Shown here piece after piece: positions 48,207 to 59,871 of a stretch of 64,000 nucleotides of DNA. The DNA comes from Dipteris shenzhenensis. Its lineage: Eukaryota; Polypodiophyta; Polypodiopsida; Gleicheniales. The notes beneath the pieces were generated by a model. It was given only the letters and a program-made list of their open reading frames with translations. It was not told the origin of the DNA and did not search any database. The stretch is taken from NCBI GenBank assembly GCA_047967505.1, contig CM106539.1. One strand, given 5' to 3'. Numbering within the stretch: the stretch's first letter is position 1; each line of letters opens with the position of its first letter. The translations under genes were made by a program, and so were the position numbers.

Positions 48207-48913
48207 ATGTACTCAATCTCACAAGAATTCTCAAGACAAGAAACTCTCACAAACACTCAAGAAAGTGATGACGGAAAATTCAATTGGGCCCTAATACATA
48301 GATACTCCAAGGTCAAATGGACAAGCCAAGAAACACTTATCAAAGCCTTGGACAAACATGCATCGTGGATGCAAGGTAATTATGACAAAACACTCAAGGA
48401 AAGTACCAATATAATGACACTCTAGTAGTAAGCCTCAAGGTGTCCCTCACCATTGATGACCATCTTCCTGAAAGAAAAGTACTACCTCCTTTGAGTATTT
48501 ACAAGCTCCATCTTCCTTTCAAATGCATCCCATATTTGATGCGGTACCCCATTTCTGCTGGTGGGATGCCAACTAAATTGAACAAGGAAGATTCTCCTTA
48601 CAATTGGGGCCTAATAAATAGATACTCCAAGGTCAAATGGACAAGCCAAGAAACACTTATCAAAGCCTTTGACAAACATGTATCACATATGCAAGGTAAT
48701 TATGACAAAACACTCAAGGAAAGTACCAAATATCATGACACTCTAGTAGTAATCCTCGAGATGTCCCTCACCCTTGATGACCATCTACCCACACTCAGTT
48801 TCAACCCAAATCAAGAGATAGATGCTCAAACAACCATTCACCTCTTTCAAAGAGCCATATCTCTTGAAGGGAGGTATGTGTGTTTAAAGAAATGGTTGAC
48901 ATTGACTTCTTAA
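48207..48913 (+). pseudogene. Unrecognised frame containing a 317-bp tandem duplication
   Basis: Segments 48,270-48,475 and 48,587-48,790 are near-identical, 317 bp apart. Both encode NRYSKVKWTSQETLIKA, then MQGNYDKTLKEST, then SLTxDDHLP (first-copy residues vary slightly). The first copy is split by a frameshift near 48,410; the second lies in a 157-aa open frame (48,440-48,913). It may be a gag-like region of a degraded element, since the hydrophilic composition would fit, but no diagnostic motif is visible. Confidence 0.4.
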
Positions 48914-49190
48914 ATACTGATAAAACAATCTACAGTGTTCATGGTTTACAAGGAAAAGATCAACAATAGCTCAATCCATCTATCAGTAATGTCATCTACC
49001 ATCTTTACCATACTCAATGGGTCAAGACTATTGCATCAAAACATCATCTATAGACTCAACCATAGCTCGGGGATGGGTAATCAAATCGGTCTAGGGGAGT
49101 TGTTAACCATGTGGCAACAAGGGTGAAAAGTTAAGTCTAGAGCAATAAAGATGAGATCATTGGGTGCATAGAGTATAAGCAAAGCTCCAC

Positions 49191-49720
49191 TTGTAATATC
49201 TTGAGCCTGAAAGATGGTATGAAAAATCCAAAAGGATGAAGATAGTGTAGATAGTGTGCTTGTAATATCTTGAGTCTGAAAGTTGGTATGATGAATCTAA
49301 ATTGATGAGGACATCTAAAATACTCTCTAGAAAAGATCCCATCATACTTGTAAAATCAAGATCGAGAGAGAGAGATACTAAAACTAGAGAGAGAAAGACT
49401 AAAAGCCTACAATTTTTGAGGTCCCCCAAAAAGGTGCATGGACTCAAGAGCTTCCCCCACTTTGTGGAGAGACTCAAGAGGTTCTCCCACTTTGTGGGGG
49501 GACTCAAGAGTTTCCCCCACTTTGTGTAGAGACCCAAGAGGTCCCCAAAAAAGAGGAGGGCCTCTTGTCCAAGAGATCCCCTACAAAAGAGGTCCCCTCC
49601 TAGATATACATACAAATTGTGTAGAGACCAACATGTATAAATATCTCTCAATAGAATGAAGATCCTGCTCTAAATGTAAAGACCAACATATATAAATATC
49701 TCTTAATGGAATGAAGCCCC
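49191..49720. repeat. Three adjacent tandem repeats (68, 30 and ~52 bp)
   Basis: CTTGTAATATCTTGAG units start at 49,191 and 49,259. A 30-bp unit GACTCAAGAG + TTCCCCCACTTTGTGG repeats from 49,440 for about four copies. An ~52-bp unit ACCAACAT + TATAAATATCTCT occurs twice (about 49,628 and 49,682). No gene is recognised in 48,914-49,875. Confidence 0.8.
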
Positions 49721-49875
49721 TGTTCTTTAGGGTTTAGTGTTCAAGTTCACTATTGTATTCATGTGCTTAATCTCCATTTTATCTATGCTCCCTTATAATA
49801 TTGTGTTCTAGAATTCCCTTACTCTTGCACTCTCTACCTTTTACTCATTGCTCATGCCTCCTCCCTAACAAAATA

Positions 49876-50114
49876 TGAAGAGGGGAGAGGAGAAGAGTGG
49901 ACATGAGGAAACAGGGCATAGCTAGAGAGCACACCACAAATGACTAACTATACACTAGATTTAGTTGAAAATGTAGAATATATACAAACCCATTTAGGGT
50001 TACGGTTAGGGAATCTAACCCTTTCCTTTATAGAACTCTATTGGGTTAGTGCTATGCACATATGGTCACATGATGGTGCTATGCACACATGATGTTGAGC
50101 GTGAACTCTCAACA
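49876..50114 (-). mobile_element. 3' LTR of copia 2
   Basis: On the minus strand it begins TGTTGAGAGTTCACG after a purine tract (50,115-50,130 reversed) and ends near CTTCA. It is similar to the copia 1 LTR except for small insertions such as a second GTGCTATGCACA phrase near 50,075. Confidence 0.75.
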
Positions 50115-50199
50115 CCTTTCTTGAAGATCAACATCATGAAGTAGGCCTTCCCTCAAGATGGTGATTCTAGGGAATTGAAGAAGGACTGAACATTACATT

Positions 50200-53100
50200 C
50201 CATCACACCCCTTTAATGGGAATGTCTTTCCTCTACATCAAACCAAGAGCTAGTAGGTGTTTCTCAAAAAGCTATTTACCGAGTGGTTTAGTAAAGATGT
50301 CTGCAACATTCTATTTATGCTATCACACTACTGCAGTGTGATGTCACAAAGTAACACTCTTTCTCTAATGAAGTGCTCTCTGACATCAATGTGCTTTATC
50401 CTAGAGTGATATACTAGATTCTTGGCCAATGCTCTAGCCGATTGATTATCACATTATATTGTTGTTGGCTTTGACTCATCAAAGTAATATGTTTCTGACA
50501 ATAGTCTTCTGAGCCATATAGCCTCACATGCACCTATAGTGAGGGCCCTATATTATGATTCAATTGAAGACAAAGAAACATTTGGTTGTTTGTGTGACAC
50601 CCATGATATAGCACCTTGACCAAGGAAAAATTCATATCTCTGTGTCGATCTCCTGGTCTCATGATCTTCGGCATAGTCACTATCACAATATCCATGCAAT
50701 TGTGGATGACTTTCTCTATATTCTATCCCAAACTATCTTGTACCTCTGGTGTATCTCAAGACTCTTTTGGCTGCATTCTAGTGAGATTATTTTGTATTTT
50801 CCATAAACTATGCTATTGAACTTATTGCATAACAAATATCTGGCCGTGTGATAGTCAGATATATAAGAGATCCAATGAGCTTCCTGTAGTATGTGTCATT
50901 GAATGTAGGCTTTTTTGAATCTTTAGTAAGTTCTTCTTTCGTGAGAAATGCATTCTTGACATCAAGCTGATGCACATTCCATCTGTTGAGTGTCGCTAGT
51001 GATATCAAGAACCATATGGAATCCATCTTTGCTATTGGAGCATAAGTCTCATCCTAGTCCTGACCATATTATTGTGCAAATCCTTTTGCAACTAGTCTAG
51101 CTTTGTATCTTTGAATACTTCCATATGGATTGTACTTTACTTTGTATATCCATTTGTTTGCTATGGCCTTCTTTCCTAGTGGAAGATCACATAATTCCCA
51201 AGTATTATTATTATACAAAGCATCCATTTCTTCATTCATAGCAGTTTTCCATTCTAGCTTGTCTATTGCATCTTCAAAGTACAGTGGCTCTACTGTAGCC
51301 ATGATGGTATTCATAAGAGCATAGTTGGTGGTTTCAACATGAATTGCTTTTCCTTTCTGAGCATATGTCAACCTGGCTAGTGGTCTGCTTTCCCAAGTAG
51401 ACTGTCTAAGCTACTGTGGCTCTGCTTGGGGTGTTTCTAGCAATTTGTGCTCTTCTTCAACAACCTTTTCTATAGATGATTGTGAAGTTGATGCTTCCAT
51501 CTCTTGTGTATTTGAGGTTTTCCATTCTGATTCCTCATCAAAGATTACATCTCTGGAGATAATGACCTTGTGGTTGATGGGATCATACAACTTGTAGCCA
51601 ACCATGATGCATTTCCATGACTTCCCATCCAATTTCTTGCGATGATCATCATGTATGTGGGCATATGCTATGCAACCAAATATGTGGAGATGCCCAATGT
51701 GTGGCTTATCTCTAATGAATGCTTCATAAGGAGTCATACCCTGTATTGGTTTGGTAGGAAGCTGATTAAGCAAGTAGTTTGCAGTGGCTATTGCTTCTGA
51801 TTCAAAAGATGCTTCTCACTAAGCATGAAATCTCATCAAATCTTTTGATCGGGTGTGAGATTGTAGTCTTTCATAAGCACTCTCTGTTGTTCTTGTTCTG
51901 GCATCTATCGACAGTATTTCAGGTTTCTCTAACACTGTCTACTACAGTCCTAGTCTTCCTTTCAGCTTTTGCATCCTATTGAGGAGTATCTGCACATGTG
52001 AATTATCTTCGAATCCCGTGACTTCTGTAAAAATTCATGAATGCTAAAAATGTATTCACCTCCTCTATCTGATCTCATGACTTTGATCTTTCTGCCTATC
52101 TTGTTTGGTACCATGGCTTTGAATTCTTGAAATCTTGAAAACACTTCAAATTTCTCTTTCAAAAATATACCCAACAATATCTGTTGTAGTCGTTGATGAA
52201 AGTCAAGTAGTAAAGTGAACCATTGATGTTGTGGGTCTGGGCATAACCCCATACATCTGTGTATATCAAATCAAGAATATCTCATGCTCGAGAGGTGCTT
52301 CTACCAAAGTTGGTTCACTTTTGTTTGCTGAAGCAGCATGCTTCACAAACTTTTCCAAGAAACTGTAGCTTAGGAATCCTGATTGCCATATTCTGATTCT
52401 TGAGATCCAACAAGTAAATGAAATTGACATGACTGTATCTCTTTTGCCATTTTGCAGATAGTGGCATCTATTGCAGTTGAGCTGACATGGCATGCTTCTC
52501 TAGTACTATAGCTAGCATTCTATACAAGCATCCTTCCTTGATACCTTTTGCTCCTAGCTCACATCTTCTAGATTTTTCTCTGATAGTGCATTCATCTCTA
52601 TCGAAGATGACTCGATAGTTGTGTTCCGTCATTTGACCTACTGATTGACAAGAGGTTCTTGCTAAGCTTCAAAACATAGAGTACATCTTTCACCAATCCT
52701 TTCATACCAGTGAGATTGTTCATAGGGATAACACCTATCCCTTGAACTGGATTCGGTGTATTATCTGCTATGTAGATGACATTTTTCTAACCTTCTAATG
52801 GTTTCATCTCTGTGAACCATCTCGGGGGGGTCACTCATCATATGTAACCCTATCACGTGAGTTCAATAGAAGGATATTTTTTATTTCAAAAATTTACATA
52901 AATAAATATACATAAGGGACTATTTAAAATAGTTTTGGGAAAAATTTACAGATTTGTATAGAAAAGGGGTACATTTTATTAATGAAAAATTTACAGATAA
53001 GGGATTTTAGAAATAGGCCTTGAACGCACATGGTATAGAGAGCTTATACATAGTGACCCCCCCGATGAACCATTCCTGATGATTTGTCATGTGAGATGAT

Positions 53101-53304
53101 GCACCGCTATTGATATACCAAGGATCTTGATCTGCTTGGTCGAATTGATAGCTGAAATCTTCTTTTGAATTGCAATCCATGTCTAGGTACACTATATCAT
53201 TTTGCTGCATTTCCTCGTTTGCAAGAAACATATTCCCATGCTCATTTGAAAAATGACTGTGAGTAGGATGTCCACCATGATGATTTCCTCTGCTGCGGAA
53301 ATTA
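50200..53304 (-). pseudogene. copia 2 polyprotein remnant, cut by a gypsy element
   Basis: On the minus strand from 53,304: end of gag and protease (WYINSGASSHMTNHQEW at 53,120-53,070, with Asn replacing the catalytic Asp), MITE copy 3, integrase (SDRGGEY near 52,070; PYEAFIRDKPHIGHLHIFG at 51,730-51,674; DVIFDEESEWK near 51,545), and the RT N-terminus (TAMNEEMDALYNNNTWELC). QLDVKNAFL is then joined directly to TKEELTKDS, so the RT centre with YVDD is deleted near 50,945. RT C-terminus (LIGSLIYLTITRPDICYA), RNase H (HGYCDSDYAEDHETRRS, AISWVSHKQPNVSLSS) and the FTKPLGK tail (near 50,285) follow. It is the same family as copia 1, independently decayed. Confidence 0.85.
52821..53065. mobile_element. 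MITE copy 3 (inside copia 2 protease region)
   Basis: A 245-bp insert with 14-bp perfect inverted ends TCGGGGGGGTCACT / AGTGACCCCCCCGA, flanked by a perfect 8-bp duplication TGAACCAT (52,813-52,820 and 53,066-53,073). It shares phrases with copies 1 and 2 (AACCCTAT-CACGTG near the left end, GAACGCACATGGTATA near the right end) but is more diverged. The 8-bp duplication suggests hAT or Mutator mobilisation. Confidence 0.85.
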
Positions 53305-54495
53305 TGTTAACATCCATAGAGTACATCTGCCAAATGCAAGGTAATCAATGAGAGTCAAGTGACCAAGTCAAATGATCTACTTCAATGGACAAGCTCACGG
53401 GAGTTTGATACCCAAATACACCAAGGTCAATGATTACAAGCAATGTGCACACAAAAGGAGTATAGCTCAAACTCAGGGATTTTGATCCCCAAATACCCAA
53501 AGTCTGCTCCAAAGTCCAAGGATTCAAGGATTCCAAGCACAGACTATATGTTCCAGCTACCATTGTCAAGAACAAGGAGATGCACACTTCAGGTCCACAT
53601 CCATGGAAGCATGAGGAGTGCAAGTGCCGTGCACTTTTCAGCTCCACATCCATAGAAATAGCCACGCCAATGAAAATAGCCATGAAAGGAGTACAGCTCA
53701 AACTCAGGGAGTTTGTTTCCCAAATATCTTGAGACAGGGTTACCATTGAGTGTCTCGTGAAAGTTGAGCCTCACCACTTCAGGTTTGAGCCTCATGCATC
53801 ATGCATGACCACAAACAAGTTAAGGTGTGAGGGCACTCAAGGAGTTTGAGCCCCAAATCACCTAAGCCTAGGAGTGGTGAGGATAACACAAGCGCTATTT
53901 GGGAGCCAGTTAGAAACACCTCCTAATGCCAGGCTTTGTCCTAAGCTGTTTAATATGGTTAGCACAAGCGCTATTTCCGCTAGTAGGGAGAGTCGATAAG
54001 AATAGCAATATGCCTTGGCACCCTACAAGCCCAAGAGCCCCTGATTGTAAAGAGAGGGAGAGTGCTAAAAAGGAAAAGGGTTGGCCCTCCCTTCAAAAGG
54101 TGACTTGTATAAAAGGCCAAATGGTTGACTTTGGTCTTCATTGTTGTTTGCACCAAGTTGAATACAAGCTCCCTCTTCACTTCCAAGAGAGTGTTTTGGG
54201 TGCTTTCTTGTTTCCTTCCTAGTGCCCTTGTGGTTGTCACTCTATCCCCCTTCACTCCCCTCTCCCTCTTCTCCTCATCCTCCCTTCTCCCTTCCTGCTC
54301 CCTCATCCCTCTCCTCTTCCTCTTCCCTCTTGCTTGTGTGAAACCACATTGCAACAATTTGGAGGTCGCTTGCATGACACTTGCAGACAACTCGTTCTAT
54401 GCATTGCTCCCACAAGGAGTAGCTAGGAGTGGAGACTCCGTCGGCATATCTTCAACAACCACATGATACGTGAGTCACCATTGAGACCCACAACA
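53305..54495 (+). mobile_element. 5' LTR of a gypsy element
   Basis: It starts TGTTAACATCC where copia 2 homology stops and ends CCCACAACA, giving a TG..CA LTR of about 1,191 bp. It contains a canonical TATAAAA at 54,108-54,114 and is followed 4 nt later by a PBS. Internal short repeats include AGCTCAAACTCAGGGA at about 53,463 and 53,694. The partner LTR is outside the window. Confidence 0.65.
54108..54114 (+). promoter_or_regulatory. TATA box of the gypsy LTR promoter
   Basis: TATAAAA in the context CTTGTATAAAAGGCC, about 390 bp before the LTR end. Position and sequence fit a U3/R promoter. Confidence 0.6.
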
Positions 54496-54499
54496 TTTT

Positions 54500-54517
54500 T
54501 GGCACTTTTGCTAGGGA
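54500..54517 (+). other. Primer-binding site of the gypsy element
   Basis: TGGCACTTTTGCTAGGGA resembles the Athila/Tat-type PBS (TGGCGCCGTTGCCGGGGA), matching 13 of 18 positions; most differences are C-to-T or G-to-A changes as expected from methylation-driven decay. Confidence 0.55.
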
Positions 54518-56248
54518 TAAAAGGTAGCTTTTGCATTTGCACTTGTCTTCCTTGGATATATTCCCATCACACAAGTCTTCAAGCCTACCTTGGAGCTTGC
54601 TAGTGTAGTTGTAGGAAAGAAGAGAGCTGGAAAGTGAGGGAGAGGATGAAATTTTGTTTTTTTTGTAGGAAAGACATATGTGAGCATGGGAAGCTTATCT
54701 TTGATGCTTTTTGGTATTTCAAGTTGATAGGAACTTAGTAGGCTTGATTGCTAAGGTGTGTGTGAGGTCTAAACACCTCAAAAAACAACAAAAGGATTCT
54801 TGCAGTCAAGTTTTGAAGTAGTTTTGTGTCTTAGAACTCACCTTTTCTAAAATTTTACATTTTGGCTTTCATAAAGTGTTTTATTTTATTGAGTAGGTAG
54901 ATTAGGTAGTGTAGCATCCCCCATCACAAAATATCATGAACAGAAACTGCAAAATCTTCAAAAAACATCAAATCTCAGTCGGCGACATTGTGTGTGATTA
55001 TCCCACCGAGTCGGCACTATAGCCTTATCGCATCGACTAGATACCCTGCCGACCATTGCGTCAGTCGTATCCCACTGGTCAACCTGCATTGACCCGATGC
55101 TGTAGCGCTTTCCCACTGACCTAGCCTCTGACTATGGTTTACCCCGTCGCCCTAAGTTAATGCGTGTCAGAGTTACTTCCTCATCGATCTAACAACTATT
55201 GACTGGCACTGTAGTGTTACCCCGCTGATCATTGCTATCTTACTACACCGCTGCTAGCACGGTGAACCTACCCCCATGCTTGTGGTCATAATCGTTCCCC
55301 TCTGCCCATTGCGTTATTCCCATCATGCCGCCTGTCGCTATTTTGATCCCGCCATTCGATGTTTTACACTTACCCCACCATCATCGCTATACGTGTATCC
55401 CATTGATTGTAGCCATTTTGATCCCCACGCCCATTGTGATACTATCTCGTCACCCGATGTTATCCCGTATCCCTATGCCTGTGGGGATAGCCCTTGCGAC
55501 CGTTCATGTTGACCACATGGCAATCATTATTCCACCGATCATCGCGATACATCTATAACACCGACCAGTGCTATATTCTTATTCCGTCGATCGTTCGCTG
55601 AAAGTTTATGCCATCACCTGTCGCCAAAACCATATTACCCCACCCGTTGCTATACCCGTAGCCCTTCAACCGGTGTTATAGAGCTATCCTGCTGACTGGT
55701 GCGATACCTCTGGTATAGCCAAAGAATTAAAAGAAAATTCCAAAATCTCAGTTCAACTTGAGTGTCCCCATCTAGAGGCATCCCATATGGACTTGAGGGC
55801 CAGAAGGATTTTGCCAAAGGGTCCTGTGCTAGAAGAAAGCACTTTGAGCTACCCTCTATCCTAACTAGGAATCCGAAAGCGATCCCAAGCGTCCACTCGT
55901 TTGTAGGTCCCCATCCAGTAACTCTATCTAGTTTAGATGAAGCAAAGAGTCTTGAAGGAGTGATGCAAGATCCCTTGGGTCCAAGGGCCTCGAAAGCTCC
56001 ATTCACAAGTGTAGCCTCTCCCAAGTTGCATGCACCTTCGGTTGCATCCAAGCTTAGAGGTACGTTCTCTAACATGTTCAGTGACTTAGGATGAACATAG
56101 TCGATAGACATAGAGAACCACTTTGCCGGCATGTGCTCAGGAAGGGAAGGCCAATAGCAGATAGTTCTTGAGCCCCAAATTGGGATAGAAACTACCTTCA
56201 CCCGATCCAGGTCCCTTTGCCTATGCCAGACCCCCCTAGTGCGAGAAC
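54518..56248 (+). other. gypsy leader with a degenerate minisatellite
   Basis: This is untranslated leader between PBS and gag. From about 54,975 to 55,735 it holds at least ten diverged repeats built on a phrase like CCGACCATTGCGATA + pyrimidine-rich CTATCCC, for example CCGACCATTGCG (55,050), CCGATCATCGCGATA (55,537) and CTGACTGGTGCGATA (55,694). Spacing is about 40-60 bp. The GC-rich composition contrasts with the flanks. Confidence 0.6.
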
Positions 56249-56267
56249 ATGGATGATGAAGATCCAT
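55650..56267 (-). CDS. 205-aa open frame antisense to the gypsy leader (uncertain)
   Basis: This is the longest uninterrupted frame in the window, running on the strand opposite to the gypsy element over the leader/gag start. It begins MDLHHPCSRTRGVWHRQRD and includes SLDATEGACNLGEATLVNG, GWGPTNEWTLGIAFG and YGMPLDGDTQVELRFWNF. No domain is recognised and no promoter is evident. It could be a chance frame in GC-rich DNA or a remnant of a separately acquired coding piece. Confidence 0.3.
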   Translation of the reverse strand: MDLHHPCSRTRGVWHRQRDLDRVKVVSIPIWGSRTICYWPSLPEHMPAKWFSMSIDYVHPKSLNMLENVPLSLDATEGACNLGEATLVNGAFEALGPKGSCITPSRLFASSKLDRVTGWGPTNEWTLGIAFGFLVRIEGSSKCFLLAQDPLAKSFWPSSPYGMPLDGDTQVELRFWNFLLILWLYQRYRTSQQDSSITPVEGLRV

Positions 56268-58250
56268 GGATGAGGGAATTCCATTTTGTAGACAAGACCC
56301 CGGTCGAGGGGATATTAGGAACTTCCAAGGTGGAATGCCTTATGATCCCTTAAGAGCCCCGGCCCCACCAACCTTCATCAACTATGGGGCACCTCAGTTC
56401 CCACCCTACCTCCCACTGCATGGAACCAATATTACCATGCCCTAGGACCCACTGCCTTCGAGAGTCCGTCCCTTCCTGTCTATACCGATTGCACCAATGA
56501 ATGTAGGCATGGGTACCTCTGTCCCAATGCCGATACCAGCAACTACATGGACACCACCACTTGGGCCACGCCTAAGGCCAGCCCTGCGACCCATCAGGCC
56601 CATAGCAATGCCACCTCAACTAGCTGCTCAAACGGTGTTGACTAATGAGGCAATGCGTATTTTGGTGAATGCCCTAGGAAGGGGGGCAACACCACCTCCA
56701 CCTACCCCATTGTTCCCTGTAAGGATGGCGAATCCTTCAAGAAGCCGTCCCATAGCCATTTCCAAGCTAATGACCAAGTTTCTAAGAGAAGGAGACCCGG
56801 TCTCCCACGTGGAATGGTTCGAAGATATTTGTGAAGCCTTTGGTGCACCAGGTGACCTCGAGATGGCCAATGCATTCGGCCTCAACCTAGATGGCAAGGC
56901 AGGCCAATGGTATAAGGCTCTCACCCAAGAAGAAAAGATCAATTGGGAGACATTGAGAAACGCTTTTATTGTGGGGTTCAGCCCCCAGTGGCCATAAATG
57001 AGCCGATCAACCAATTCTATGTGGTAAAACAAAACAACAAGGAATCCCTAAGGGATTACATTGCGAGGATTAAGCACCTCAATGCCCGCTATGAACCATA
57101 TGAGCGAATGAGCGATGAACGATTGTTGCCTCGCTTCCTTATCGGATTAGCATACCCAAAGTTACACGACCACCTCATGGTGATGAACCCCACCTCCTTT
57201 GAACCCCACCTCATGGTGATGAACCCCACCTCCTTTAATCTATGCAGCAAGGTGGCCATCCGTATATGTGGCAACATGATGGACAGCATTCGAACAAGGC
57301 CTCGGCCCCCTCCAAAATAGCTTCATCGGTTAGGTCCTCGAGTGTAGAGTCAAACAAGAAGGAGGCTAACGAGCCTAAAAGCTTGGATATGAGTGAGTTG
57401 CTCCGATTTGTTGGATCAACTAGGCCAACAATGGAGGACAGGAACCTCCAAGGAGGTGCCAAGCAACCCCCACTTGTTTCCACGAAGAGACAATGTCTAG
57501 TGTGGGGTATACAATGGCAACCACCCCTCCAATCAGTGCCCATGCCTAAGGGCAAGGCCAGCACTCTACTATGCACACTTCCATAGGCGGGGAAACCATG
57601 ATACCTCCCAATGTTGATTTTCGAGGTCTCTTCCCCAACCCATGTATCAAATGCAACCCCATTGGTCGTAACAGCCCCACCTAACCCCCAAAGCTCTCAC
57701 TGTGGCCCCGTGGCCAGCTTTAGTCAGTACCAGCTCTACTACCACCACCCATACTAGGTCCGCAGCCCTCACTACCTCGCATCACCCCAATCAATCAAGT
57801 GTTCATTGAAGAATTGCCCAACGACTGGGAGGAAATGGATCCTGATCATGGACCTCGTGATTACTGCCCCTATGAGGAGGGAAGTGGTACCCTAATCCAC
57901 TACCTTCCGCCACAGGATCAACAAGTTCCCGTATTCCAGAATGCCCTCGTAAATGCAAGAGCAAGAGATCTAAACTCAATTGCTCAGAGACCCCCACTCC
58001 AATCTTACACTTGCCAGGGTCCCCATAGAGCAAGTGAATGCCCCTATTGAGGACTTCAAACCCTCCGGTGTCCTATTTCAAATACCAAGGCTGTCCATAT
58101 AGGGATCATACACCCACCGTCCCAACTGCAACCAATCCCATCCCTTTGTGTGTGGGATGTGGAATGGAGCATCTATTCTAGGATTGTCCCACGAGGAGAC
58201 CAACCACTCCACTCACCCCGCCAAAGAGCACCAGCCTAAATCTACTTAGC
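56249..58250 (+). pseudogene. gypsy gag remnant
   Basis: The putative start is ATG 56,249 (MDDEDPWMREFHFVDKTPVE). After frameshifts a 166-codon frame (56,497-56,997) carries the retrotransposon gag core: FLREGDPVSHVEWFEDICEA, then NLDGKAGQWYKALTQEE and NWETLRNAFIVGF. The next frame (56,943-57,320) continues KESLRDYIARIKHLNARY and has a short duplicated HLMVMNPTSF segment (57,170-57,240). A degraded zinc-knuckle-like CVGCGMEHLF-x-DC with a stop is near 58,156-58,195. Gag is proline-rich before the core. Several stops make it non-functional. Confidence 0.75.
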
Positions 58251-58962
58251 ATCGCGAATAAGGCCATGTGGCCGTAGTGCCACTACAAGTCATTACAAGG
58301 ATGCAAGCCAAGGCACTAGGCAAGGCAATGAGGAAGCTCAAAAGAAGGGCAAGGTATCCCTGTTGCCCCAGTCTTGAGATTTGCCCACAGCCTCTAACTC
58401 GATCCAAGAAGGCCATTCAAGTAGGTGACAGTTTCGACCAGGTGCTCATCCAAGATGGTTTTGATGAGGAGACAGCTACCCTTTCCACCTCTGCTTTCAA
58501 ATAGTCTTCCACCTAGGGTGACCCTGAGGTACCCCTAATCCCAAAAGTGAACAAACCAGTGCATGCCCAAGGCCTGGCACCCTCACCTACCTATAAGGAG
58601 ACCTATCCTGACCCAGCTTTTGAAAAGCAATACATAAAGGATGCCCAAAACTTAGTACATGATTGCAAGGATAAGTTTGAGCATCGACTAAAGGCTAGTA
58701 GGGGGTCGAATACTATTCATCCAACCCACTTGATGGGACACCGGGGGGCGAAATCGCTCAAGGTGCCAGAAAGGGTGGAGGAAGAGGAACACCTCATCTT
58801 GGAGCAATCAAAATCTTTGTATCTACATTAGATGTTCCAAGAACACCCAGTGTTGCATGACCTACAAGACGAAGGAGACCTATATAGCTTCGATGACATG
58901 TTGTCCATGGAGGAAGAAGCTTCACCAAAACCGTGCGATAGTGCCGAGATAGCTGTTTCCTA

Positions 58963-59451
58963 TTGATAGAGGTGAAAATGCCGATCGCTTCTCTATTAAG
59001 AGGAAATCCCATCCTATGGCATGATCTGTCCAATTGGACGAATAGACCGTTCCTACCTCTAACCCCGGCCATCCCTAAGCCCAACCAATCAATGCTAGAA
59101 AAGGGGCAAAACCTACCCAAGATTCCCATCAACAAGCTAGGCTACTATTTTGAGGGTGATGACACAAATGCCTCTATCCCAATAGTCTACCAAAACCAAA
59201 AGGTGGAAGCCATCCTGGATGGGGGAGCACGAGTGAGTGTCTGCACCAAGGAATACTGGGAGAAAAAACCTGCACTCGAGCAGACCCATCTAGTAATAAA
59301 GCTAGCCGATGGAGGAACCGTTGAACCCCTAGGAGTGCTGACTAGCATCAACATTAAGGTGTTTGGATTCACGTACCCCGTCAAGTTTGTGATAATGGAC
59401 TTCACTCGACAGCTAGGATATGAAGCTATCCTAGGCAGACCCTTCTTGTGA
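58963..59451 (+). pseudogene. gypsy aspartic protease domain
   Basis: A 162-codon open frame containing VEAILDGGARVSVCTKEYW (D-G-G at the active site, a variant of the usual D-S/T-G seen in some plant gypsy elements), VIKLADGGTVEPLGV, and the C-terminal AILGRPFL signature. It is the best-preserved part of this element. A stop separates it from the downstream RT remnants. Confidence 0.75.
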
Positions 59452-59871
59452 ATGTCCGGACTCGTGCATGACTGGTGCAATGATAATATCTACTTATGGC
59501 ACAAGGAGAAAACCATGAGTGGACCTACACACCTATAAGGCCAACCCCTTAGCAGGACATCTCCTGGCCACAGAGTCCGACACCACCTCCATAAAACTGC
59601 TCCAACCTTATGACAAGGAAGAGAATGAGAAGGAGTCTGATGACTTCTGATATGCACCTCTCCCCGAGCCAGAATTCTCACAGAACTTGATGCACATCTT
59701 AGCCAACATAGATGTCCCAAAAAGAGTAGGGTTTTAGATCACCACCCTAAAGCTCGAGGGTCTCACCCCAGTGGTTCCCCTAAGGATGTTTAACATGCTC
59801 AAACCCGAGAGGTAAGCAAGGGAACTATAAGGGTAAAATCAAATCTTCACTAGCTGTCCTACATAGGCACC

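Noticed and set aside
53345-53746. 133-aa minus-strand frame
   Set aside because: Lies wholly within the gypsy LTR, with no recognisable domain and internal repeats; most likely chance.
53980-54466. Overlapping 110-136-aa frames on both strands
   Set aside because: Within the LTR near its pyrimidine-rich (CCCTCTCC) tract; low-complexity translations such as SLFSSSSLLPS are composition artefacts.
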